Positions 36,460 through 44,107 of a stretch of 64,000 nt of DNA are shown piece after piece. How positions within the stretch are numbered: the first letter of the stretch is position 1; the number at the start of each line of letters is the position of its first letter. Both the position numbers and the translations under genes were made by a program. The DNA is from Saprospiraceae bacterium. Lineage in GTDB: Bacteria; Bacteroidota; Bacteroidia; Chitinophagales; Saprospiraceae. Under the pieces are notes generated by a model. The model did not search any database and was not told the DNA's origin. It saw only the letters and a list, made by a program, of their open reading frames with translations. The stretch spans positions 121,455-185,454 of the forward strand of contig JAKVCV010000013.1 of NCBI GenBank assembly GCA_022448945.1. Reading direction: 5' to 3'.

Positions 36460-37482
36460 ATGTATAAACACGCCTTATTTTTATTTGTTCTTGTATTATA
36501 TACAAATTATATTGTTGGACAAAAAGTTATAACATCATTTGACGACACTCCGCAATCGCTAAAACCTAATTATTCAAATTTAAATAATTGGTGTGCCCAC
36601 CCTGATAAAGAAGATAAATCGGATTTAATTCCCAGACCTTTACGTAAAGAGACAAATGATTTGTCAGATCAAGTAGATGTCTTTTTTATACATCCTACAA
36701 TGTATTTGGACGATCCTAAAAATGAATTTTTGTGGAATGCCGATATCGATGATAAAAAAATGAATAAAAAAGTTGATAATAAACCTATAAAATATCAGGC
36801 TAGTATATTCAATTTGGCAGGAAGGGTATACGCACCACGCTATAGGCAGGCTCATATTCGTAGTTTTTATAGAAATTATAAATCTGATGGTAAAAAGGCA
36901 CTTATATTGGCATATCAGGATGTAAGAAGTGCTTTTATTCATTACTTGAAAAATTATAATAATGGTCGTCCTTTTATTTTAGCAGGACATAGCCAGGGCG
37001 CTTTACATTTGATTAGTTTACTTAAAGAAATGATAGATGGCAAGGACTTGCAAAAAAAATTAATCGCTGCTTATGTGATAGGATGGGGAGTAAAAAAGAA
37101 TGAATTCAAAACCATACCATTGGGAAATAGTCCCGATCAAACTGGATGCTATCTAACTTGGCGAACATATTCACGAGGATATTTGCCTTCATATTTAGAT
37201 ACAAATGATGTATGTGTAAATCCAATAAATTGGAAATCGAATAATAGCTATGCATCTTATAAAGAGAATAAAGGATCTATTTTATTTGGTTTTAATGTGG
37301 TTCGAAAACATTTGTTTGATGCACAGGTTAACGGTTCAGTCTTATGGGTTGGTAAACCAAATTTATTTTTAGGGGGGTTATTTGAAAGAGAAAATTATCA
37401 TATCGGTGATTTAAATTTGTTTTATTTGAGTGTAAGAAGAAATGCTGTCTTGAGAGCAAAAAAATATTTGACTGAGAACTAA
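36460..37482 (+). CDS. DUF3089 secreted alpha/beta hydrolase-like protein
   Basis: The 340-residue product starts with a signal peptide (MYKHALFLFVLVLYTNYIVGQ). DUF3089 landmarks follow: LNNWCAHPDKEDKSDLIP, VDVFFIHPTMYLD, RVYAPRYRQAHIRSFY, LAYQDVRSAFIHYLKNYNNG, and the nucleophile elbow RPFILAGHSQGALHLISLL (GxSxG). DUF3089 is a serine-hydrolase-like family; substrates are not known. A TAACTTTG box at 36311-36318 with a TTTG 16 bases upstream might be its promoter. Divergent from putP, convergent with the CYTH gene. Periplasmic site inferred. Confidence 0.85.
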   Translation: MYKHALFLFVLVLYTNYIVGQKVITSFDDTPQSLKPNYSNLNNWCAHPDKEDKSDLIPRPLRKETNDLSDQVDVFFIHPTMYLDDPKNEFLWNADIDDKKMNKKVDNKPIKYQASIFNLAGRVYAPRYRQAHIRSFYRNYKSDGKKALILAYQDVRSAFIHYLKNYNNGRPFILAGHSQGALHLISLLKEMIDGKDLQKKLIAAYVIGWGVKKNEFKTIPLGNSPDQTGCYLTWRTYSRGYLPSYLDTNDVCVNPINWKSNNSYASYKENKGSILFGFNVVRKHLFDAQVNGSVLWVGKPNLFLGGLFERENYHIGDLNLFYLSVRRNAVLRAKKYLTEN

Positions 37483-37517
37483 AATATTTGATAAAGTTCT
37501 ATTCTGATCACAAATAA

Positions 37518-37988
37518 TTACCAGAATTTGAATGGATGGCTAACCAAACTTGAATTAAAGTATCTGGTATCTTCTGAGACCTCTTTACTAACCCAGTTGG
37601 GGATTATTATTTCTTGGTGTTCACTTTTAAGTTCAACCTCTGCAATTATTAAACCTTCGTTGTCACCACTAAATTCATCAACTTCCCATCTAAGCCCATT
37701 AAAAACTATTGTATACCGTGATTTTGAAATGATGGCACCCAAACACATTTCAATCATTTCTCTTGCATCGTTTAAAGGAATGGTATATTCAAATTCTTTT
37801 CTTATAATTCCTTCATTTTTACTTTTTATAGTCAAAAAACCCTGATTTGCCTTTATACGAATACGAACTGTTCGTTCTGCTCCTTTAGAAAGATATCCCT
37901 GTATGATACATTCAGGATTATGTTCTTTTTTTATTTCTGACCATAGATTATGGTGTACTAAAAATTTGCGTTCTATTTCTGTAGCCAT
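37518..37988 (-). CDS. CYTH domain protein (class IV adenylate cyclase / triphosphatase-like)
   Basis: The 156-residue protein begins MATEIERKFLVHH, the ExExK signature that names the CYTH superfamily. It continues with the charged tunnel strands: TVRIRIKANQGFLTIKSKN, RKEFEYTIPLNDA, RYTIVFNGLRWEVDEFSGDN and LIIAEVELKS. Bacterial short CYTH proteins of this type hydrolyse inorganic triphosphate or thiamine triphosphate; some make cAMP. The IIQGYLS and VDEF patterns match the NE0304-like tripolyphosphatase group. Cytoplasmic. Monocistronic. Given the thiamine operon 4 kb away, thiamine triphosphate is a thinkable substrate, but there is no direct evidence. Confidence 0.9.
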   Translation of the reverse strand: MATEIERKFLVHHNLWSEIKKEHNPECIIQGYLSKGAERTVRIRIKANQGFLTIKSKNEGIIRKEFEYTIPLNDAREMIEMCLGAIISKSRYTIVFNGLRWEVDEFSGDNEGLIIAEVELKSEHQEIIIPNWVSKEVSEDTRYFNSSLVSHPFKFW

Positions 37989-38067
37989 AAATTATATCGT
38001 GGTATTTTGCAAGGATTTATAGGTACTGATAATACTGTTATTTGTTATAAATTGATGGGAAGAAATA

Positions 38068-39027
38068 TCAATTTTGAATTCTATTGAATAAGATGGTCTG
38101 AAAATCATCTATGAGTTCTAAACTCTTTCGACTAATATTTTCAATCGGGTACGATAAACGGCCTAATGAGTGCTCGAAAACCAAAAAAGCAGCATCTTCA
38201 CTTACATACCATTGTCCAACTTGAGATATATGTTGATCTTCGAATATTTTAAGGCTTCCATCTTCATTAAGATATAGTGTGTAATCAGAACTTCCAACTT
38301 CTTTATCTCCAACATTAGCTAATGCCCATGCACCTATAATCTTATGCTCTATTTGTTGATTTGAGGGGGCTTTTGACTCGTTATTTGTTTTTTCCAAGAT
38401 ATAAGAGCCATATTGGTCTGTAAATTGAAGTTTGTTTTTTTTAAGGAAGTTAATATCGATAGTTTGAGTATTATTATCATTTGATAGTGTTAGTTTAGTA
38501 TTATTATCATTTAACACCCAACGTCCAAGGCGTACCTTTTCATTCACTTTTTCACGGTATGAACTATTTTTAAAGAAATGAAAAGTGAGATTTTTTTCAT
38601 TATAGTTATAACAACTATCTTCAATTTGAACTATTGACCATTCACCTCTTAATTTTTTTCTTGCCTTATTATGATTTATAGATTTTATCTTTAAATTTCG
38701 TGTTAGAACAAAGCCATTGTCTTTGTTAGAAAGCCCTAAAAATAAAGGGCTTATGTAATTAATGACAAAGTGTTCGGAAATGATATTATCTTTTTCAGAG
38801 ATGGTAATTACTTTCTTTTTTTTGGAATATTCCCAATTATTAATCTCAGTATTTTCTTTAGAAAATGCTATTTCCAGTGTACCGTTTTTCTTAAAGAAAT
38901 ATGAACGTTCAAAAGTCGTATCTTTAGTTTCTATTTTCCAATTACCTACAATTCTTTGTTTTGTACTACAAGAAGAAATACTCCAGATAAACAGCAGAAA
39001 GCCCAAATTTATAAGTAAGTTTTTCAT
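38068..39027 (-). CDS. Lipoprotein with three lipocalin-like repeats
   Basis: The track start (39048) is a TTG; the ATG at 39027 gives a lipoprotein signal (MKNLLINLGFLLFIWSISSCS) and 319 residues. Three related segments follow, each opening with a short G-x-W motif and an F-x-x-x-G strand, as in lipocalin-like domains: RIVGNWKIETKDTTFERSYF (about 24), KLRGEWSIVQIEDSCYNYNE (about 130) and KIIGAWALANVGDKEVGSSD (about 233). Such domains are single beta-barrels in Bacteroidota lipoproteins; ligands unknown. Three in a row suggests internal duplication. Monocistronic and outer-membrane bound by inference. Confidence 0.75.
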   Translation of the reverse strand: MKNLLINLGFLLFIWSISSCSTKQRIVGNWKIETKDTTFERSYFFKKNGTLEIAFSKENTEINNWEYSKKKKVITISEKDNIISEHFVINYISPLFLGLSNKDNGFVLTRNLKIKSINHNKARKKLRGEWSIVQIEDSCYNYNEKNLTFHFFKNSSYREKVNEKVRLGRWVLNDNNTKLTLSNDNNTQTIDINFLKKNKLQFTDQYGSYILEKTNNESKAPSNQQIEHKIIGAWALANVGDKEVGSSDYTLYLNEDGSLKIFEDQHISQVGQWYVSEDAAFLVFEHSLGRLSYPIENISRKSLELIDDFQTILFNRIQN

Positions 39028-39105
39028 TTTATTTATAGTGTAATTCAAATTATGAGTTAGGAGAAAACAAAAAAAATGTCAGATATCTATTTAATGATAG
39101 CAATT

Positions 39106-39663
39106 TTAATGCTCTTGATTAGTAAGGTAACTAAATTTATAATGTTTAAGAAATACTTTCTTTCCTTTTTCAGTTTTTGAAAAATCAGTATAAACGAGTT
39201 CAACACCACTAAAAAGTTCAAGAACAGGCCGTTTATGAGGAGTTAAAATTACAAGATTTTGGCTGTGTTGAAAAAGTTGAATAACAAGATCATAAAGTTT
39301 TTCTTTAGGACATAAATGCATAGCAAAACTACAAATAATACAACTATACTTTCCAGCCATCTTCCCTTTAATAATATCGTTAAAAGACCATTTATAACAT
39401 TCTTTATTTAGGTTTTTTTTATATAGATGGTGTGTATAAGGATCACTAGCTTTATAGTTGTCATAATTTAAAGATCTTAATATTAAACTAACCTCGCCAC
39501 CACCAGTACAAAAATCCAGGACTGAAGTATAGTCTAATTTTTGTGAATTATTAATAATTAATTCTCGGATCTGTTCAATATGAGGGTTTTTATATTCATT
39601 ACCGTAATCCTGGTAATACTTATCTACTCCTAGTTGTTCATATAGATTACGTATATGCTTCAT
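39106..39663 (-). CDS. Class I SAM-dependent methyltransferase
   Basis: The 185-residue protein has the SAM-binding motif I as SVLDFCTGGGEVSLILRSL, an acidic motif II in YKASDPYTHHLY, and CIICSFAMHLCPKEKLYDLV as motif IV/post-motif. This is a minimal Rossmann-fold methyltransferase without extra domains; the substrate is unknown. No signal peptide. It is divergent from the SDR gene at 39818, with a 154-base spacer. Nothing in the neighbourhood points to a specific role. Confidence 0.8.
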   Translation of the reverse strand: MKHIRNLYEQLGVDKYYQDYGNEYKNPHIEQIRELIINNSQKLDYTSVLDFCTGGGEVSLILRSLNYDNYKASDPYTHHLYKKNLNKECYKWSFNDIIKGKMAGKYSCIICSFAMHLCPKEKLYDLVIQLFQHSQNLVILTPHKRPVLELFSGVELVYTDFSKTEKGKKVFLKHYKFSYLTNQEH

Positions 39664-39817
39664 TGTAGATTATTAGGTATAAAAAATATAACATTTCAGC
39701 TGTATATGTTTCTGATATTATTAAAAGTAAAAAAAAGGAGATTAAATTCATGCACCTAATTTATCTTTTGCTATATTGATTCAAAATTAACCAAAAAATT
39801 AATTAAATCAGTTTTTT

Positions 39818-40588
39818 ATGTTTGCAAAACATCTGTTGAAGGATAAAATTATATTAATAACTGGCGGAAGAAGTGGTATCGGGTACCAAATAGCAACTTC
39901 CTGTTTGTCCTATGGAGCTACTGTATATATATGTTCTAGGAAAGAGGATAAGTTGAAAATTGCTGCAGATAAATTGAATGAAATTGGAACTTGTTATCAT
40001 ATTGCAGGTGACATTCGAGATATTGAGCGTGTTCAGGAAATCGCAGAATATATTAAGGAAAAGTCTGGTCGGTTAGATATTCTGGTAAATAATGCTGGAG
40101 GTCAGTTTCCATCTCCTGCTGAAGATATTAGTTATAACGGCTGGAATTCAGTCATCAATAATAATCTTAACGGTACTTGGTATGTTACTCAAACTATGGC
40201 AAAAACATTCTTTATTCCTCAAAAAAATGGGAATATCGTTAATATTATTGCCAATATTTTCAGAGGTTTTCCAGGAATGGTACATACTGGTGCAGCACGG
40301 GCTGGTGTTGAGAATATGACTAAGACACTTGCAGTGGAATGGTGTAAGCATAATATTAATATCAATGCAGTTGCTCCTGGCATAATTAAGTCTACTGGAT
40401 TGGGTCAATATCCAGATGAACTGCTAGAAGGCGTGAGTGATAGAATTCCTCTTAAAAGACTAGGTACTACTAAGGAAGTTGCAGATTTATCAATATTTCT
40501 CATGAGCCCTATGGCAGGCTTTATTACTGGTGAAACAGTATATATCGATGGTGGTCATCGTTTATGGGGAGATCTTTTCGACTTTTAA
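39818..40588 (+). CDS. Short-chain dehydrogenase, trans-2-enoyl-CoA reductase-like
   Basis: The 256-residue protein has the NADPH-binding glycine motif TGGRSGIGYQIA and the NNAGGQFPSPAEDI motif. Instead of YxxxK it has MVHTGAARAGVENMTKTLAV, as in the peroxisomal enoyl-CoA reductase (PECR) subgroup, which reads HSGAARAGV. It therefore probably reduces or processes enoyl-CoA, not a 3-oxoacyl carrier. The C-terminal GFITGETVYIDGGHRLWGD is normal. It precedes two acyl-CoA dehydrogenase genes on the same strand, which supports a lipid-oxidation or CoA-thioester pathway. Cytoplasmic. Confidence 0.88.
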   Translation: MFAKHLLKDKIILITGGRSGIGYQIATSCLSYGATVYICSRKEDKLKIAADKLNEIGTCYHIAGDIRDIERVQEIAEYIKEKSGRLDILVNNAGGQFPSPAEDISYNGWNSVINNNLNGTWYVTQTMAKTFFIPQKNGNIVNIIANIFRGFPGMVHTGAARAGVENMTKTLAVEWCKHNININAVAPGIIKSTGLGQYPDELLEGVSDRIPLKRLGTTKEVADLSIFLMSPMAGFITGETVYIDGGHRLWGDLFDF

Positions 40589-40772
40589 GAGTTTTTATCA
40601 TTAAACAAATTTTAAAGACCATAAATCCGAAGGATTCTAATAAAGAAGTCTGAATCTTCATTTTTTTTCCTTAAATATTTTTTCTCATGTTACTTCTATT
40701 AAAATGAAGTTGAAAAACCCCATTAAATTTGAACCTTAAGAAATAATTCAAGGTCAATTTATTATTAAGCAT

Positions 40773-41921
40773 ATGAATTTATATAACGAAGAACATCAAC
40801 TTTTTAGACAATCAGTAAAGGATTTCCTAAAAAAGGAAGCAATGCCATATATAGATGATTGGGAAAAAGCAGGAGAAATACCCCGAACTATTTGGAAAAA
40901 ATTTGGAGATATGGGTTTTTTGGGTGTAAATATCCCAGAAAAATATGGTGGTAGTGGGCTTGATTTTGGATATCAGTCAATTCTTGTTGAAGAGACTTCT
41001 AAATGTTATTCAGGCGGCTTCAGTGCTGCTATTATAGGTCATATCTCATTGGCTATGGTTTACCTTGAACGTTTTGGAAGTGAATATATTAAAGAACGCT
41101 ATTTGCCGAAGAGTTGTTCTGGAGAATGGTTTGGTTGTTTAGGTGTAACAGAACCATTTGCTGGTTCTGATGTTGCTGGAATCAAAACTACTGCTGTTGC
41201 TGATGGAGATGACTATATTCTTAATGGTAGTAAAACTTTCATAACGAATGGTGTATTAAGTGATTTTTTGATTATTGCTGCAAAGACAAATCCCGAAATG
41301 AAATCAGCTGGTATTAGTCTTTTTGTTTTAGATAGATCAATGCCTGGAATATCTGCCCATAAACTTGATAAGTTGGGCTGGCATGCTTCCGATACTGCTG
41401 AAATTTCTATTCAGGATGTTCGTGTACCTGCAAAAAATATAATTGGTGAAGCGGGTATGGGTTTTTATTATATTATGCAAAATTTTGCATTGGAAAGACT
41501 AATTTTGGCAATTGGAGCTATAACTGCCTGTGAAACAGCTATTGCTTATACCCTTAAGTATATGTCTGAACGTAAGGCATTTGGTCGTCCAATTAATAAA
41601 TTTCAGGTTTTGCGTCATAGAATGGCACAACTTGCTAGTGAAACTACTATGTTAAAATCTTTTAATTCCACTATTTCAGTTGCTTTCAATCAATCGAAAA
41701 ATGTTGTTAAAGAGTGTGCTATGGCAAAGTTGCTATGTACAGAGCTATCGGATAAAGTAATGACTGAGTGCCTACAGTGTTTTGGGGGTTATGGATATAT
41801 GGAAGATTATAGAATGGCTAGAATGTTTAGGGATAGTAGATTAGGTACTATAGGAGGTGGCACTTCAGAAATAATGCGCGAATTAATATCTAAAATGGTA
41901 ATTGATGATGTTAGTTACTAA
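40773..41921 (+). CDS. Acyl-CoA dehydrogenase (long-chain type), first of a tandem pair
   Basis: The 382-residue flavoprotein has the N-terminal helical domain (EEHQLFRQSVKDFLKKEA), the FAD/substrate strand GCLGVTEPFAGSDVAGIKTT and NGSKTFITNGVLSDFL. The C-terminal helical domain contains YMSERKAFGRPINKFQVLRH, QCFGGYGYMEDYRMARMFRD and GGGTSEIMRELI. The position of the medium-chain catalytic Glu (YEGT) is GGGT here, while a Glu is present in ITACETAIAY, as in long-chain and isovaleryl dehydrogenases. It should oxidise an acyl-CoA to the 2-enoyl-CoA and pass electrons to ETF. 48 percent or so similar by eye to the next gene; see tandem finding. Confidence 0.94.
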   Translation: MNLYNEEHQLFRQSVKDFLKKEAMPYIDDWEKAGEIPRTIWKKFGDMGFLGVNIPEKYGGSGLDFGYQSILVEETSKCYSGGFSAAIIGHISLAMVYLERFGSEYIKERYLPKSCSGEWFGCLGVTEPFAGSDVAGIKTTAVADGDDYILNGSKTFITNGVLSDFLIIAAKTNPEMKSAGISLFVLDRSMPGISAHKLDKLGWHASDTAEISIQDVRVPAKNIIGEAGMGFYYIMQNFALERLILAIGAITACETAIAYTLKYMSERKAFGRPINKFQVLRHRMAQLASETTMLKSFNSTISVAFNQSKNVVKECAMAKLLCTELSDKVMTECLQCFGGYGYMEDYRMARMFRDSRLGTIGGGTSEIMRELISKMVIDDVSY

Positions 41922-41987
41922 ATAATACATTTTTATTGTCTCATTTTTTAATTAATAAAACTTATTTAAATACAATTAATCATAATT

Positions 41988-43151
41988 ATGAAATCATATT
42001 ATTTTAATGAGGAACATGATATGTTCAGGCAATCTTTAAAGGATTTTCTAAATAAAGAAGCCATTCCAAATATTACGCAATGGGAACAAGATCGTAGAAT
42101 ACCAAAAGCCTTTTGGAAGAAATTTGGAGACATGGGGTATTTTGGGATCAATTTTCCAGAAAAATATGGTGGCCTTGATTTGGGTTTTTTCTATTCCGTT
42201 GTGTTAATCGAAGAAATTTCTAAATGTTTTTCTGGTGGTTTTGCAATCTTACCCATGGTACAGTCTTATATGTCTACTCCTTATATTCTTAATCATGGTT
42301 CAGAAGCGCTTAAAGAAAAGTATCTTCCAGGTGCTATAGCAGGAGAGAAGATTTGTTCTATTGCCATATCAGAACCTGGTGCTGGCTCCGATGCCATGAA
42401 TATCCAAACTAAAGCCATTAAAAATGGAGATCATTATATAGTTAATGGTAGCAAAACTTTTATAACCAATGCTTTTTATGGCGATTTTATGGTAGCAGTT
42501 GTAAAAACAGACCCTGAAGCTGGAGTGAATGGCATTAGTTTATTAGTCATTGATAATAAATCAGAAGGTGTATCAATGAGGAAGTTAAATAAACTTGGAT
42601 GGCATTCTTCAGATACTGCTGAGATAAATTTTGATGATGTTGAAGTGCCAAAGGAAAATTTAGTTGGTGATGAAGGGATGGGCTTTTATTATTTAATGGG
42701 AGGATTACAACTAGAAAGATTAGTTGCTGCTGTTGGTGGTTTTGCAGGCTGTGAGTCTGCACTAAGATACTCGTTACAATATATGTCTGAACGTAAGGCA
42801 TTTGGTCGTCCAATAAATAAGTTTCAGGTTTTAAGGCATAGAGTAGCTCAGATGGCATCTGAAATTGAAGCGCATAAATACTTTACTTATCATTGTTGCA
42901 AATTGCATAATGATGGTGAATATGCTGTAAAAGAATGTTCTATGGCCAAGTTATTAGGCACAGAAATGGCTAACAAAGTTGCTACAGAATGTCTTCAGTT
43001 TTTTGGTGGATACGGGTATATGGAAGATTACAAGATGGCTCGTTTTTTCAGAGATTCTCGTATTGGAACAATTGGGGGTGGAACTTCTGAAGTTATGAGA
43101 GAAATTATTGCTAAGATGATCATCGATGGGCAGGAATATGAAGAAGCGTAA
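41988..43151 (+). CDS. Acyl-CoA dehydrogenase (long-chain type), second of a tandem pair
   Basis: The 387-residue paralogue of the preceding gene starts in the same way (EEHDMFRQSLKDFLNKEAI). It shares CSIAISEPGAGSDAMNIQTK, GSKTFITNAFYGDF, YMSERKAFGRPINKFQVLRH and FFGGYGYMEDYKMARFFRDS. The Glu of GGFAGCESALRY occupies the long-chain/isovaleryl catalytic position and GGGT replaces the YEGT of short-chain enzymes. The substrate pocket segments differ from the first copy (MQSYMSTPYIL against IGHISLAMVYL), so the two likely use different acyl chains. 66 bases separate the genes; they are probably cotranscribed with the SDR gene. Confidence 0.94.
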   Translation: MKSYYFNEEHDMFRQSLKDFLNKEAIPNITQWEQDRRIPKAFWKKFGDMGYFGINFPEKYGGLDLGFFYSVVLIEEISKCFSGGFAILPMVQSYMSTPYILNHGSEALKEKYLPGAIAGEKICSIAISEPGAGSDAMNIQTKAIKNGDHYIVNGSKTFITNAFYGDFMVAVVKTDPEAGVNGISLLVIDNKSEGVSMRKLNKLGWHSSDTAEINFDDVEVPKENLVGDEGMGFYYLMGGLQLERLVAAVGGFAGCESALRYSLQYMSERKAFGRPINKFQVLRHRVAQMASEIEAHKYFTYHCCKLHNDGEYAVKECSMAKLLGTEMANKVATECLQFFGGYGYMEDYKMARFFRDSRIGTIGGGTSEVMREIIAKMIIDGQEYEEA

Positions 43152-43300
43152 AATTAATATAATTATATCTTTTCTATCCATACTTCAAGGAGTAGAGACT
43201 TTTACTATTATTATCTTTTCAGTTCTTAATTTTTTAATGTATTTTTAAATGTACTAATTGTAATAATTAATCATGTTAATGTTTCTAAATCAGTATTTAT

Positions 43301-43741
43301 ATGGAATTGGAAGATATTAAAGAAAAAAATTATATAGAAAGCTTTGAAGTAAAAACCATTAAAGGCGAAACCATTAAATTTGGTGATGGTAGTAATAAAC
43401 CTACTTTGTTGGTCTTGTTTACTACTTGGTGTTCATCCTGTATGGAAGCAGCGCCAGCTATAAGTAATAAGTTTTCTCATTTAAAAGGACAAATAAATCT
43501 TGTCGGTATAGGTAGGGAGCACAATGCTGAAGAATTAAAAAAATGGGCTGATGTGGCTGGTCTACATTATGATTTGATAGAGGATCCTGAACGTGAATTA
43601 TTTAATAGATTTGCAGAATTTCATGTGCCTAGAATTTATTTGATAGCCACTGACGGTTATGTTACATATCAGGATGTAAACTGGCATCCATTTATGCTGG
43701 AGGATATGGAAGAAGCTGTTAATGATATACTTACAAAATAA
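43301..43741 (+). CDS. Thioredoxin-like thiol-disulfide protein (TlpA type)
   Basis: The 146-residue protein has the thioredoxin fold with active-site FTTWCSSCMEAAP (CxxC as CSSC) after a leading strand FEVKTIKGETIKFGDGSNKP, and a cis-proline strand in FHVPRIYLIATDG. No signal peptide or membrane anchor, so it seems cytoplasmic, unlike most TlpA/ResA relatives. A strong terminator follows directly. It lies 149 bases downstream of the second acyl-CoA dehydrogenase, so may be transcribed separately. Redox partner unknown. Confidence 0.85.
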   Translation: MELEDIKEKNYIESFEVKTIKGETIKFGDGSNKPTLLVLFTTWCSSCMEAAPAISNKFSHLKGQINLVGIGREHNAEELKKWADVAGLHYDLIEDPERELFNRFAEFHVPRIYLIATDGYVTYQDVNWHPFMLEDMEEAVNDILTK

Positions 43742-44107
43742 ATATAACCACTTCAACTCCGAAGTGGCTTTTTTTTGTTTTTTATACAATGGTGATTACT
43801 TTGATACTATTTAATATTCTGTAAATTGAAAATAATTTGTTGATATTCTTTTTATAAGAATTAATGATAGCTAATAAATCTTACGTTTGATATGCTATTT
43901 GTAGCTTTGCTGTTGTCTTGATAATTATATATTATGAATTACACCTACCTTAAATTTATTAAAAAACACCAACAAAAAAGACTTTAAATTACGTTTAGAA
44001 ATAGTAGGGGAATGATATTACAAATTTATTAACTAATACATAGTCATTATAAAGTGTTTTTTATTTGATAGAACTTCAACATATCCTAAAATCAAAAGAC
44101 AGGAAAT
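43742..44107. other. 366-base intergenic region before the large outer-membrane protein
   Basis: It contains the terminator at 43746-43776 and two TAnnTTTG-like boxes (TACGTTTG 43882-43889 and TAGCTTTG 43902-43909) without a good -33 partner, either of which could start transcription of the gene at 44108. A 17-codon ATG frame (43935-43988) is not supported as a gene. Otherwise AT-rich and featureless. Confidence 0.5.
43746..43776 (+). terminator. Rho-independent terminator after the thioredoxin-like gene
   Basis: CCACTTC (43748-43754) pairs with GAAGTGG (43761-43767) over a 6-base loop, followed by CTTTTTTTT. It lies 7 bases past the stop codon at 43741. Confidence 0.85.

Noticed and set aside
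43935-43988. 17-codon ATG frame after the TAGCTTTG box
   Set aside because: Too short, Lys-rich and without any support; the region is better explained as leader of the downstream gene.
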